Source: JAZRYE01 sp045600585
GTDB lineage: Bacteria > Bacillota_I > Bacilli_A > RFN20 > CAG-826
NCBI GenBank assembly: GCA_045600585.1
Contig: JAZRYE010000004.1
Span: forward strand, 73,355 to 137,354
DNA: 64,000 nt
Direction of reading: 5' to 3'
In this document: piece by piece, positions 34,522 through 43,648 of the stretch
Layout: each line of letters starts with the position of its first letter
Position numbering within the stretch: the first letter of the stretch is position 1
Notes under the pieces: generated by a model
The model's database searches: none
Seen by the model: the letters and a program-made list of their open reading frames with translations, nothing else
Told to the model about the DNA's origin: nothing
Translations under genes and position numbers: made by a program

Positions 34522-35616
34522 CTATTTTTCTGCTTTGGAATGATATGTTCCCACTACCTTTAAACGGTCACAGAAGGAAGATAACTCAGCAATCATTTCT
34601 CTTCCATCGCTAGAGAAAGCGTTTCCATCGAGTTCAACGAAGAAATAATAATTCCACATTAATTCTTTCATTGGTCTACTACGTAATGTACGCATATTAA
34701 AGCCATGGGATCCAATAATGTTTAAAGTTGACGCTAAAGAACCAGCTTCATTAGCAACAGTAAACATTAATATAAAGTGACTTCCCATTTTTGAAGCACA
34801 TTCTTTATTCATAGTTTTACTGAAAACAGCAAATCTTGTTGTGTTTGTACTGCTAACATTAATATGCGATTTAAGAATTTCTAAGCCGTATAAATCAGCA
34901 ACTTCTTCACTAGCAATAACAGCAATAGAGGCATCATCTGATTCAGAAAGAGCCTTTGCAGCTAAAGCTGTATTTGGATATTCCACTGTTTCAAACTGAT
35001 GCTTTTCAATAAAGTCGCGGCATTGAGATAAAGCTTGTTGATGAGACATAACTTTTTTGACATCTTCAAGTTTTGTTCCTTTTTTTACTAATAAGTTATG
35101 ATAAACTTCAATTTCAATGACATCATTTACATATAAATTGCCTTGGAACATTAAATCCATGACTAATCCAACATCACCTGCAAATGAATTTTCAAGTGGT
35201 AAGACACAAACGTCACATTCACTTTGTTCAACCGAGTTATAGGCTGCCATAAAACTTGGATAGCCAATTAATTTTGAAGTTGCAAATAATCTTTTACTTG
35301 CAATGTGTGCAAAAGCACCTTCAACTCCACAATAAGCAACTTTCATGCCTTCTAACAATCTTCTTTGATATCTTTTAGATATATTCATATTTGAATTGAT
35401 AAAATCGATGTATAGATCTTTAATTTCAGAATTAGCAATTAAATCACTATTTCTAGCGATTACTTCTTTTTCTCTAACCTTATCTTCAATTGGAAGCCCT
35501 AATTCTTTTTTATATTCAGCTACATCTTTAGCAAGTTCCATTCTTCTTTCGAATAGATTTGCCATTTCTTTATCAATTTCATTTATTTGTTTTCTTGTTT
35601 CTTTTATGTCTTTCAT
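34522..35616 (-). CDS. pheA: Bifunctional chorismate mutase / prephenate dehydratase
   Basis: Takes chorismate to prephenate and on to phenylpyruvate. Residues 1-90 are an AroQ-class chorismate mutase (RKQINEIDKEMANLFERRM; LGLPIEDKVREKEV). About 95-270 is prephenate dehydratase (GVEGAFAHIASKRLF; NTTRFAVFSK with the Thr-Arg-Phe catalytic motif). About 285-364 is an ACT domain for Phe feedback, where the usual PGxLxxxL is EAGSLASTL. Also supplies prephenate to TyrA. Confidence 0.95.
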   Translation of the reverse strand: MKDIKETRKQINEIDKEMANLFERRMELAKDVAEYKKELGLPIEDKVREKEVIARNSDLIANSEIKDLYIDFINSNMNISKRYQRRLLEGMKVAYCGVEGAFAHIASKRLFATSKLIGYPSFMAAYNSVEQSECDVCVLPLENSFAGDVGLVMDLMFQGNLYVNDVIEIEVYHNLLVKKGTKLEDVKKVMSHQQALSQCRDFIEKHQFETVEYPNTALAAKALSESDDASIAVIASEEVADLYGLEILKSHINVSSTNTTRFAVFSKTMNKECASKMGSHFILMFTVANEAGSLASTLNIIGSHGFNMRTLRSRPMKELMWNYYFFVELDGNAFSSDGREMIAELSSFCDRLKVVGTYHSKAEK

Positions 35617-35627
35617 AATTACTTACC

Positions 35628-36809
35628 TCAATAGCTTTCTTTTAACTTTTTAAAAGCTTCAAACGAATTTAGAATTGTCTTCTCGCTTACACAATAGGCA
35701 ATTCTTACATAACCTTTTATTCCAAATGAATCAGATGGAACTAAAAGTAAATCGTATTCCTTTGCTTTCTGACTAAATCGATAAGCATCATCTTCTAAAG
35801 CTTTGACAAACATGTAGAATGCTCCATCAGGATGAATCACTTCATAACCCAATTTGATTAACTCTTTATATAATAGATCTCGATTTTTTTCGTAGATTTT
35901 AATATCTGATAAATATTCAATAATTTCAGGAATAGCATATTGAAACAAACTTGGAGCGTTAACAAATCCTAATAATCTTCCAGCGCCTTTCATTCCATCA
36001 TAAAATTTTTTTATGTTATTCATTTTTGGATTAACTAATATGTAGCCAATTCTTTCGCCAGGCAATGATAATGATTTTGAGAAAGAATAAATAACGACAG
36101 AATTATTATAATAATTAGTCACAAATGGATATTTTGCATCGATATAAATTAATTCACGATATGGTTCATCGCTAATTAGATAAATATCGTGATTGAATTC
36201 TTTTTGCTTTTTACTGAGTAAAGATGAAAGTTTTATGATTACTTCTTCTTTATAGACAACACCAGTAGGATTGTTAGGTGAATCAATCACTACTGCTTTT
36301 GTATTTTCATTAATCAATGATTCAAGAGCGTTAAAATCAATAATCATTTTCTCATCAGATGGACAAACAACTAATTTGCCATTTGCGTTATTAACAAATG
36401 TTTCATATTCAGGAAAAAATGGAGCAAAAACAATAATTTCATCTTTTGGCGAAGAAATAATATTTTTAAAACAAATTGTTAATCCGGCAGCAGCTCCACA
36501 ACAAAGATAAATAAGTGTAGGATCAACTTCTGCATTAAATCTTTTGTTTAAATTGTTGGCAATTGCTGTTCTAGCATTTAGATCGCCAACAGCGGATGTA
36601 TAGCCATGAGTAATTGTAGAATCTTGATTATTCAATATTTTTACAAGTATTTCTTTGACTTCTTTTGGAGCGGGAACACTAGGATTGCCAATAGAAAAAT
36701 CATAGACATTATCTTCGCCTACAATTGCTTTTCTTTGCTTACCATATTCAAATAGTTCTCTAATAGCAGAACCTTGTTTACCATATTGCTGGCATTTTTC
36801 ATTAAGCAT
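35628..36809 (-). CDS. Class I aminotransferase (aromatic/aspartate type)
   Basis: PLP enzyme, fold type I. Schiff-base Lys in YSFSKSLSLPGERIGY (about residue 237), SPNNPTG with the PLP-contacting Asn, and a C-terminal RIAY motif with the carboxylate Arg. 393 aa. As first gene of the aro operon it most likely transaminates phenylpyruvate and hydroxyphenylpyruvate to Phe and Tyr; family members also use aspartate, so substrate is inferred from context. Very strong ribosome site GGAGGAGG. Confidence 0.88.
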   Translation of the reverse strand: MLNEKCQQYGKQGSAIRELFEYGKQRKAIVGEDNVYDFSIGNPSVPAPKEVKEILVKILNNQDSTITHGYTSAVGDLNARTAIANNLNKRFNAEVDPTLIYLCCGAAAGLTICFKNIISSPKDEIIVFAPFFPEYETFVNNANGKLVVCPSDEKMIIDFNALESLINENTKAVVIDSPNNPTGVVYKEEVIIKLSSLLSKKQKEFNHDIYLISDEPYRELIYIDAKYPFVTNYYNNSVVIYSFSKSLSLPGERIGYILVNPKMNNIKKFYDGMKGAGRLLGFVNAPSLFQYAIPEIIEYLSDIKIYEKNRDLLYKELIKLGYEVIHPDGAFYMFVKALEDDAYRFSQKAKEYDLLLVPSDSFGIKGYVRIAYCVSEKTILNSFEAFKKLKESY

Positions 36810-36830
36810 TAGTCTACCTCCTCCAATAAA

Positions 36831-36906
36831 AATATTAGTTTAATTTTAACAAAATAAACTAGTGATTAATATAGAGAATTTATAAGCTAAGCTTATGTTA
36901 TGTAAA
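36831..36906 (-). promoter_or_regulatory. Promoter and short leader of the aromatic amino acid operon
   Basis: -35 TTTACA (36901-36906), 16-base spacer, -10 TATAAA (36879-36884). The leader of about 65 bases has an AT-only hairpin (TAGTTTA with TAAACTA plus an inner TTTT/AAAA, 36834-36862) just before GGAGGAGG. It is too short for a T-box, and no leader peptide with Phe/Tyr codons was found. Confidence 0.65.
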
Positions 36907-36913
36907 AAATAAC

Positions 36914-36933
36914 AAAAAACAGGTTTCCCTGTT
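36914..36933 (-). terminator. Terminator of the Pr6Pr-like gene
   Basis: 6-bp stem AACAGG/CCTGTT with GAAA loop, then six T on the minus strand, 24 bases after the stop. Confidence 0.85.
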
Positions 36934-36956
36934 ATTTTATAAATAAAATGTAACTA

Positions 36957-37631
36957 TTATTTAGCTAATTTTGATGATCTTTTATTAGCAAAATAGAGGT
37001 ATAAAGAGCCAATCAAAATCAAGAAGCCAAGCAATAATAAAATCCAATAAGCACAGCCTAAAAATGGTAATTCGTTTGTAAAACCAAATGCACCGGCTTC
37101 AGATCCCCAGTTTAAAAAGAAATAAGGGTAATAAGTATTAGGGGCAAATTCCCATTTCAAAACATAGCCAATTCCTGCATAAATTGCATAGCAAAGAGGT
37201 GGGATAATGACATAAAAAGTATCAGACTTCTTATGTATAATTTTTGTTCGATATAAGAAGAAATCAACAATAGCACTAATTGGTGAAACAACATGAGTTA
37301 GAACATTCTGAATTCTCCAAGCAGTTTTACCCATTGTTGGAGCAAGAACAAAGCAAAATACAAAGCCTGTTAAAGTGATTGAAACAGTGAAAACTAGTCT
37401 TAAAATCTCCCAGAATCTATTTTCAATTTTCTTTATCATTAATACCAAGCCAATAATAGAGACTAAAGCAATAGCAATATTTGATTGAATGGTAAAATAC
37501 ATAAATACACTTCCACCACCCATAAATGAGTTTCTTCCAGCGGCAGCACTTATAACTGTTCCTATTGTAGCAGCAAGAAAAACGATTACCTTTAATATAA
37601 AAGAACAAATATTAATAGATTTAGTCTTCAT
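36957..37631 (-). CDS. Pr6Pr-like integral membrane protein
   Basis: 224 aa with about six membrane segments. Family-like features are YFTIQSNIAIALVSII in segment 2 and the segment THVVSPISAIVDFFLY with a conserved His. Biochemical role is unknown for the bacterial family. Good GAGGT ribosome site. Follows mntP behind a terminator; nothing in context hints at function. Confidence 0.75.
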   Translation of the reverse strand: MKTKSINICSFILKVIVFLAATIGTVISAAAGRNSFMGGGSVFMYFTIQSNIAIALVSIIGLVLMIKKIENRFWEILRLVFTVSITLTGFVFCFVLAPTMGKTAWRIQNVLTHVVSPISAIVDFFLYRTKIIHKKSDTFYVIIPPLCYAIYAGIGYVLKWEFAPNTYYPYFFLNWGSEAGAFGFTNELPFLGCAYWILLLLGFLILIGSLYLYFANKRSSKLAK

Positions 37632-37657
37632 AAAATTACCTCGACTAATTGTAAAAC

Positions 37658-37695
37658 AAAAAGAGGCTTTAAGAAATAAAATCTTATTTGCCTCT
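37658..37695 (-). terminator. mntP terminator
   Basis: Stem AGAGGC/GCCTCT with additional AT pairs inside, then five T on the minus strand, directly after the mntP stop. Confidence 0.8.
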
Positions 37696-37697
37696 AA

Positions 37698-38327
37698 TTA
37701 TAAATAATGTTCTAATACGATCCAAATAGCCAACAATAGAAGAATTGAGCCACCAATGATTGATGTAATTTCAAACTTACCTTTGAATAATTTTTGGAAT
37801 TGATTTGCTAATATGACACCTATCAAAGAAATAACAAATGTACACACCATAATGATTGAAACATGTAACCAAATCGTTAAATTAGTTGACATACCAGCAT
37901 GAAAAGCAACCCCAGTAGCTAAAGCGTCAATAGCGGTTGCAACACCCATTATTAATACTTCTTTAATTGAGAATTTTTTAACTTCTTTTTCTTCTTCAGG
38001 CTTTTTCAAATCTTTAATGGCTTCAATTAGCATTTTCCCACCGATATATACTAATAAGGCAAAGGCCACCCAAGTAACGATAATTGATAAAATGTTTCCA
38101 GCTTTTTCTCCAGCTGCAGCTCCTGCAATTGCACTTATCCCCTCAACAGCCCAATAACCAGCTAATGGCATTAATGCTTGCATTACACCAAAGGTGATTG
38201 CGATAAATAATGTCCTTTTCTTATTCATATCAGTGTATATCAAACCATCAGTCACACTGACTGCAAAAGCATCCATCGATAAAGCGATGCCGAATAAAAT
38301 AATTTGAATAATAATTTCTGGTGTCAT
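37698..38327 (-). CDS. mntP: Manganese efflux pump MntP
   Basis: Six-TM exporter of Mn(II). Two inverted halves are visible, each with the paired Asp motif: SMDAFAVSVTDG at residues 17-28 and TAIDALATGVAF near 137. 209 aa. An unusual N-terminal Val-Thr-Asp replaces the usual SISxG. Promoter TTGACT-18-TATAAT sits in only 50 bases of upstream DNA, so no room for the yybP-ykoY Mn riboswitch often found before mntP. No ribosome site. Confidence 0.88.
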   Translation of the reverse strand: MTPEIIIQIILFGIALSMDAFAVSVTDGLIYTDMNKKRTLFIAITFGVMQALMPLAGYWAVEGISAIAGAAAGEKAGNILSIIVTWVAFALLVYIGGKMLIEAIKDLKKPEEEKEVKKFSIKEVLIMGVATAIDALATGVAFHAGMSTNLTIWLHVSIIMVCTFVISLIGVILANQFQKLFKGKFEITSIIGGSILLLLAIWIVLEHYL

Positions 38328-38343
38328 AAATAAATGTGAATAG

Positions 38344-38373
38344 ATTATATTTATAAAATATTTAGTAAGTCAA
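38344..38373 (-). promoter_or_regulatory. mntP promoter
   Basis: -35 TTGACT (38368-38373), 18-base spacer, -10 TATAAT (38344-38349). The leader would be about 9 bases with no Shine-Dalgarno sequence. Confidence 0.75.
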
Positions 38374-38378
38374 CACTA

Positions 38379-39794
38379 TCATTTGAAAAATTTAACTTCA
38401 TCTATAAAAGAGAAATCTTTAAGTTTCCACGACCAGTTTTTGTCAGACATTGTTCCTGGTTCATTGAATCTAGCTTTGTCATCAAGCTTTAGAAGGTCTT
38501 GCATAGGGAAAATTGTTATTTTACTTGGCATATTGTAGATTGCGTTCATTAAGTCTTTATATAGCTCTTTTCCGTTACTCTGAATTCTATCTTTAATGAT
38601 TAATTTTTGATATTCATTTAAAGATTTAAACCACGAATAAAATGTTTGATTATCATGAGTTCCTGTATACAAAATTAAGTTCTTGTTGGACCAATGATGG
38701 TAATCGCAAATTAGGAATTGAGTTACGAACATTCCAGGCAAATTATAATGGTCTCTTAAGTCATAAACACTTTGAAATAAATCGCCTAAATCTTCCGCAA
38801 TTAGATCAATTTTTGGATACTTATGATACAAAGTATCAAATAAATCATTTCTCGGACCTATTTCCCATTTTCCATTTTTAGCATTTTTACTTCCAAATGG
38901 AATTGTATAGTATGTATCAAACGCTCTAAAATGATCGATTCTTAATATGTCACATAATGAGCACAAATAAGAAATTCTATCTATGATAAAAGAATAATTA
39001 TTTTCTTTCATTTTTTTGAAATTATAAATTGGTTGGCCCCATAATTGTCCTTCTTCAGAGAAATAATCTGGTGGGACCCCAGCAACTAGTGTTGGATTAT
39101 AATTCTCATCGATTTCAAATTGATCGCGGTGAAGCCAGCAATCAACGCTATCAAAGCCAACATAAAATGGCATATCAGCAATAATTTTAATTCGTTTTGC
39201 TTTAGCGTAAGCCATTACATGTTTCCACTGTTTAAAAGCCATATATTGCATAAAGCAAATAAAATCTATTTGTTTGATTAATGATTTTGGTGGATTATTA
39301 TGAGAATCAAAATAATTAATATAATATTCATCCCATTCATTCCAACATTTGTTCTTATTTATTTTTTTGAAAACTAGATAAGTTGCGTATTCAGAAACCC
39401 AAGTATTCTTTGTTTTGAATTTTTTTAGGCCATCCATTCCTGTTTTTGAATAAGTAATAAATGCTTTTTTAAGCCATTTTATTTTAAAATTATAGACAGC
39501 TTGATAATTTACTTTTGTCGTGCCTTTTCTATATTCAGGAAGTTCATCTAATAATCTATCTTCTTTATAAATCATTTCTAAAGAAATGTATCTTATGTCA
39601 ATTGCCTTGGAACAGATTGACATATATGGTGAGTTGCCTTCTCCTAAAGGATTTAAAGGCAAAATTTGCCAATATCTATAATGATGTTTGCTAAGCCAAT
39701 CTAAATATCGATAGCAATCATATCCAAAATCACCAATTCCTTGTCCTCCAGGAAGAGCAGATACTGGTAATAAAACACCTATATTATTTTTCAT
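38379..39794 (-). CDS. malQ: 4-alpha-glucanotransferase
   Basis: GH77 amylomaltase that disproportionates maltodextrins. 471 aa. N-terminal LPVSALPGGQGIGDFG, nucleophile Asp in LRIDHFRAFD, acid/base Glu in IAEDLG, third Asp in GTHDNQT. Works with PulA in alpha-glucan use. The ATG follows six T of a terminator-like hairpin; the only ribosome-site candidate (GAGG) is inside the 3' arm of that hairpin. Confidence 0.94.
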   Translation of the reverse strand: MKNNIGVLLPVSALPGGQGIGDFGYDCYRYLDWLSKHHYRYWQILPLNPLGEGNSPYMSICSKAIDIRYISLEMIYKEDRLLDELPEYRKGTTKVNYQAVYNFKIKWLKKAFITYSKTGMDGLKKFKTKNTWVSEYATYLVFKKINKNKCWNEWDEYYINYFDSHNNPPKSLIKQIDFICFMQYMAFKQWKHVMAYAKAKRIKIIADMPFYVGFDSVDCWLHRDQFEIDENYNPTLVAGVPPDYFSEEGQLWGQPIYNFKKMKENNYSFIIDRISYLCSLCDILRIDHFRAFDTYYTIPFGSKNAKNGKWEIGPRNDLFDTLYHKYPKIDLIAEDLGDLFQSVYDLRDHYNLPGMFVTQFLICDYHHWSNKNLILYTGTHDNQTFYSWFKSLNEYQKLIIKDRIQSNGKELYKDLMNAIYNMPSKITIFPMQDLLKLDDKARFNEPGTMSDKNWSWKLKDFSFIDEVKFFK

Positions 39795-39826
39795 AAAAAA
39801 TAGCCTCGTTTAATACAATAGGCTAT
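39795..39826 (-). promoter_or_regulatory. Terminator-like hairpin overlapping the malQ ribosome site
   Basis: 7-bp perfect stem ATAGCCT/AGGCTAT (39820-39826 with 39800-39806), followed by TTTTTT and at once by the malQ ATG. It may end the upstream HAD transcripts and also hide the malQ ribosome site (GAGG in the 3' arm). Confidence 0.65.
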
Positions 39827-39859
39827 TATCAAAATGAATTAAAGTAAAATCGCCAAAAA

Positions 39860-40645
39860 TCAAATAATTTTAAATTTTTGTAAGATCAATTTGACTCCTG
39901 ATTTTCGAATATCTTTTGCTCTATATTTAGCGTATTTCTTAGCTTCAGGATTTCCATTTTCCATACAAATGCTATATTCAACCGCCTCAAACATAGATAT
40001 ATCTTGAACATCGTCACCAATAGCCATGGCATTACTCTTATTTATATATAAATAGGATAATAGTTTATCAACTCCACGACTTTTTAAAGATTCATTTGGT
40101 GTTAAGTCTACACCATATTTTAAGAATCTATACCAATAAATAGGTTTCGGAAGCAAGGATTTAATCTCCTCATCATGTTCATCGGGACAAATCAAAGCAA
40201 TGCGAGTTATTTTCTGATTTAAATATAATTTATGTGCAGGTTTCTTTTGATAAAATTCTACATAAAATAAATCTGGATAATAATTGTTACGATTAATTAA
40301 AAAACAATCTCTTTCTTTAATGAATTCAGCGTTATATCCATATTTACGACAAACTTTAACAATTTTCTTTAAATATTTACGATCAAAGTAATCAGAATAT
40401 ATTAATTTATCTTGATAAAAGACAGTTCCACCGTTACCGGTAATAAGTCCATCTGGAGTAATTAAATCTAAAATGCCAAGATCTTTTAATGAATGATAAC
40501 TTCTTGCTGTACATAAAACTACTTGGACTCCATTATGTTGAGCTCGTTTTAAAGCTTTTATTGAATCCATATCAAAAACTCTTTCTGGATGAATAAATAT
40601 TGTCGAATCGACATCACAAAAAATAATTTTGATATCACTATTCAT
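39860..40645 (-). CDS. Cof-type HAD phosphatase
   Basis: Haloacid dehalogenase-superfamily phosphatase, C2B-cap type. Motif I DVDST (Asp nucleophile near residue 11), motif II Thr in LCTAR, C-terminal AIGDDVQD with the metal Asp pair. Between lies the cap domain. 261 aa. Cof-like enzymes dephosphorylate sugar phosphates or pyridoxal/flavin phosphates; substrate unknown. ATG lies inside the end of the upstream HAD gene (8-base overlap) behind GGAG. Confidence 0.85.
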   Translation of the reverse strand: MNSDIKIIFCDVDSTIFIHPERVFDMDSIKALKRAQHNGVQVVLCTARSYHSLKDLGILDLITPDGLITGNGGTVFYQDKLIYSDYFDRKYLKKIVKVCRKYGYNAEFIKERDCFLINRNNYYPDLFYVEFYQKKPAHKLYLNQKITRIALICPDEHDEEIKSLLPKPIYWYRFLKYGVDLTPNESLKSRGVDKLLSYLYINKSNAMAIGDDVQDISMFEAVEYSICMENGNPEAKKYAKYRAKDIRKSGVKLILQKFKII

Positions 40646-41278
40646 TAAATAACTCCATCAACGAATAAATCTTTTTATATTCATTAATATTATTAAATTC
40701 GTTATCTCTATCGAGCAATATACAATCTACTCCAGCATTAATTGCACATTTGCAGTCGTTTAAAGCGTCACCAATATAAAGAACATCTTTCTTATCGATA
40801 TATCTATTATCTAATTTCAAAGCGGCCAAAATTGGGTCTGGATGTGGTTTGAATTTTGTTTTGTCATATTCGTTGTTTCCAACGTAAATAGAAAAGATGT
40901 CTAAAGGGATATCAAAGAATCTTAAAATATCTTGAATGTGGCTTTTATTGTTACTAGTAACAATTCCACAATAAATATCGTTATCTTTTAAATATTTAAT
41001 CAAGTTATCGGTATCATGATATTTCTTTGATAATTTTACAGTTTTATCAGTGTTTAAATATTCGCCAATCTTATCAACAAATAGTTGAAATTGATCCATT
41101 GATCCACCTTTTTCTAAATATGGTTCTAATAATGGCCTACGAGCTAAATACTTAGATTCTTTTGGATCAACATCAATACCTACGGCTTTATAAGATTCAA
41201 CAAAAACATGTTCCAATGATGGAATAGTATCAAATAAAGTACCGTCAAAATCAAATAGTTTAGTTTATATTTCTTCAT
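40638..41278 (-). CDS. HAD phosphatase (phosphoglycolate-phosphatase-like), frameshifted at its 5' end
   Basis: From 41262 to 40638 the frame encodes a full HAD core: motif I DFDGTLFD (about 41254-41231), motif II VTSNNKS, motif III Lys in KFKPHPDP, motif IV GDALND. This frame has no ATG, GTG or TTG before motif I; the first possible start is a TTG at 41216, which would delete the catalytic Asp. An ATG at 41278, overlapping the bioY stop as TAATG, starts MKKYKL in another frame. One extra A in the run at about 41260 (or a -1 shift) joins both into a normal 213-aa protein. So the gene is real but interrupted in this sequence. Confidence 0.8.
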
Positions 41279-41805
41279 TATTTAAGTCTTTCTAAAGTGC
41301 TTTTTGGTAAAGTTTTCATAATTAATACAGAAACGATAATTTTAAAAATATCAAAAGGAATGTAAGGAACAACGGATATTAATAATGTTTTTTCTAAAGA
41401 AAAATTTAAATAAAACATCATGAACACTGTTCCGATAATATAAACAACTAATAAGGCAACAAAGCCAGATAAAAACATTCTTATCCAGTCATTTTTAATT
41501 GGAGAATGGTTGATAAAATGAAAAGGAATAAAACAAATAACAAATGATATAACATAACCAAATGTTGGAGTGATACCAGCATTAAAGCCGGCATATATTG
41601 GTAAAAATAAACCCAATAATAAATAAGAAGAAGTAATGATGATTTTGTCTAATAATTTTGGAGTGACAAAAGCAATGATAATAATAATCAAAAATTGTAA
41701 CGATAATTTAATATTTGCTCCTAAAGGTATTGAAAACATACCAAGGACACAAAGCATCGCTAGCATAATTCCATCATGTGTAATTCTTCTTACTGTATTA
41801 TTCAT
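41278..41805 (-). CDS. bioY: BioY-type biotin transporter S component
   Basis: 175-aa protein with about six membrane segments. YLLLGLFLPIYAGFNAGITP matches the BioY signature and the C-terminal YIPFDIFKIIVSVL matches its last helix. BioY binds biotin and works alone or with the ECF EcfAA'T module, which is not in this window. AAGGAG ribosome site, 3 bases behind the ABC exporter gene. No biotin biosynthesis genes seen, so biotin uptake is probable. Confidence 0.82.
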   Translation of the reverse strand: MNNTVRRITHDGIMLAMLCVLGMFSIPLGANIKLSLQFLIIIIIAFVTPKLLDKIIITSSYLLLGLFLPIYAGFNAGITPTFGYVISFVICFIPFHFINHSPIKNDWIRMFLSGFVALLVVYIIGTVFMMFYLNFSLEKTLLISVVPYIPFDIFKIIVSVLIMKTLPKSTLERLK

Positions 41806-41808
41806 TAT

Positions 41809-43560
41809 TTACTCCTTAAACGATGACACTCTAAATTGTTGATTGTATAATTTTGCGTATTCTTTATTTAATTTAATTAAATCATTATGAGAACCTGATT
41901 CGACAACTCTTCCATGATTTATGACAAAAATACGGTCAGCATTTTTAATTGTTGAAAGTCTATGGGCGACAACAATACTTGTTCTTCCTTCTGCTAATTC
42001 GTTTAAAGATTCTTGTATGAGAATTTCTGTTGTATTATCTAAAGCACTAGTTGCTTCATCAAGAATTAGAATAGAAGGATCTTTAAGGAATATTCTTGCA
42101 ATCGAAATTCTTTGTTTTTGCCCGCCAGAAAGTTTTACACCTCTTTCACCAACCAAGGTATCAAATCCATGTGGAAGAGATTGAACATAATCGTAAATAT
42201 TAGCTTTTTTACTAGCCACAAAAACTTCCTCATCAGTAGCGTTTAACTTGCCATATAAAATATTGTCTTTAATTGTTCCATTGAAGAGAAAAACATCTTG
42301 TTGAACAATACCGATATTGTCTCTTAGAGCCTTTAAAGAAATGTCATTAATATTTATACCATCGATGGTAATATTTCCGCTTGTAACTTTATAAAAGTTA
42401 GGAATTAGATGACAAATTGTTGTTTTACCTCCTCCAGACTCACCAACAAGAGCAATGGTTTCACCTTTTTTGATATCAAAAGAGACTTCGCTTAAAATCT
42501 CATCACTAGTTTCATAGGAGAAAGAAACATTATCAAATTTAATATTTCCTTTTAATTTAATTTCTTTAATTGCGTCTTCTTTTTCTTCTTCAACTTTCTC
42601 ATCCATAATATGAGCGTATCTTCTAAATCCAGTTGCGCCATCTTGGAACTGTTCCATAAAAGCCAACAAAGTATTAATTGGATTTGTGAATAATGAAATT
42701 GAAACAGCGAAAGCTAAATAATCAGATAAATCAAAAGCATTAGTATTAATAGCGATTAATCCACCGCCAACAATACAAGCTGCGTTAAATAAATCGACAA
42801 CAAAATTAGTAGAAGAATGATAAATGCCCATTGCAAAGTAGGCTTTCATTCTACTTTTTATATAAGCTTTGTTACCCTTTTCAAATTTTTCTTGCTCTTT
42901 TTCTTTATTATTAAAAGCTTTAGTAACTCTTATACCAGTAATAGAACTTTCTAAAGAAGCATTGATTGTTGCAGTATCTTTTTTGCTCTCTGCAAACGCT
43001 CTTCTTTGGAAATTTCTTGTTGATAAAGAGATAATAGCTAAAATTGGAACGCAAGCAAATATTAGCAAAGCTAAAATCCAGTTAATTGTTAATAAATATA
43101 CAAACGCCGCAACAATAGTAACAGAAATAATGATGATATTTTCTGGACCATGATGGGCAAGTTCTGAAATATTTTGTAAATCGTTTGTCATACGCGACAT
43201 GATTTCACCAGTTTCATGTTCATCATAATATGAATAAGGTAGATCCTGTAATTTAGCGAACATATCACTTCTCATTTGAGCTTGCATTTTAACACCTACT
43301 TCGTGTCCAAAATAATCGACAAACATTTTTAAACCAAATCTCAACACATAGATTCCAATTAATATTCCGGCACAAATGAAAATTTCTTTTACTTGTTCAT
43401 TTGGAACATATTCACTAAAGATTTTTCTTGTTACTATTGGGTAACCCATACCAATAACTGACATGATAAAAGCAGCAAATAAGTCCAAAAAGAACATAAG
43501 TTTATGTGGCTTATAATAGGCAATAAATCTTTTTAATAAATGTTCACTTCTTTTTTTCAT
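41809..43560 (-). CDS. ABC exporter, fused membrane and ATPase domains
   Basis: Type IV exporter half-transporter (583 aa). Six membrane helices in residues about 18-310, then the nucleotide-binding domain: Walker A GESGGGKTT, signature LSGGQKQR, Walker B ILILDEATSALD, H-loop VAHRLST. It would work as homodimer. Closest in layout to MsbA/LmrA-like lipid and multidrug exporters; substrate unknown. A TATACT box lies about 47 bases before the ATG; ribosome site is poor. Confidence 0.9.
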   Translation of the reverse strand: MKKRSEHLLKRFIAYYKPHKLMFFLDLFAAFIMSVIGMGYPIVTRKIFSEYVPNEQVKEIFICAGILIGIYVLRFGLKMFVDYFGHEVGVKMQAQMRSDMFAKLQDLPYSYYDEHETGEIMSRMTNDLQNISELAHHGPENIIIISVTIVAAFVYLLTINWILALLIFACVPILAIISLSTRNFQRRAFAESKKDTATINASLESSITGIRVTKAFNNKEKEQEKFEKGNKAYIKSRMKAYFAMGIYHSSTNFVVDLFNAACIVGGGLIAINTNAFDLSDYLAFAVSISLFTNPINTLLAFMEQFQDGATGFRRYAHIMDEKVEEEKEDAIKEIKLKGNIKFDNVSFSYETSDEILSEVSFDIKKGETIALVGESGGGKTTICHLIPNFYKVTSGNITIDGININDISLKALRDNIGIVQQDVFLFNGTIKDNILYGKLNATDEEVFVASKKANIYDYVQSLPHGFDTLVGERGVKLSGGQKQRISIARIFLKDPSILILDEATSALDNTTEILIQESLNELAEGRTSIVVAHRLSTIKNADRIFVINHGRVVESGSHNDLIKLNKEYAKLYNQQFRVSSFKE

Positions 43561-43648
43561 AACGCTTTAACTTTAATTTTGTAAATTGCTTCTAGCAAGT
43601 ATAGACAAAATTTCCTTTTACTTAATGTAGAAATTGTTTATTTCTTTT

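Noticed and set aside
36810..36960. T-box or Phe/Tyr leader peptide before the aromatic operon
   Set aside because: The leader is only about 65 bases; no AGTA/T-box core, no short ORF with Phe or Tyr codons.
38328..38378. yybP-ykoY manganese riboswitch before mntP
   Set aside because: Only 51 bases upstream, filled by a promoter; no riboswitch core.
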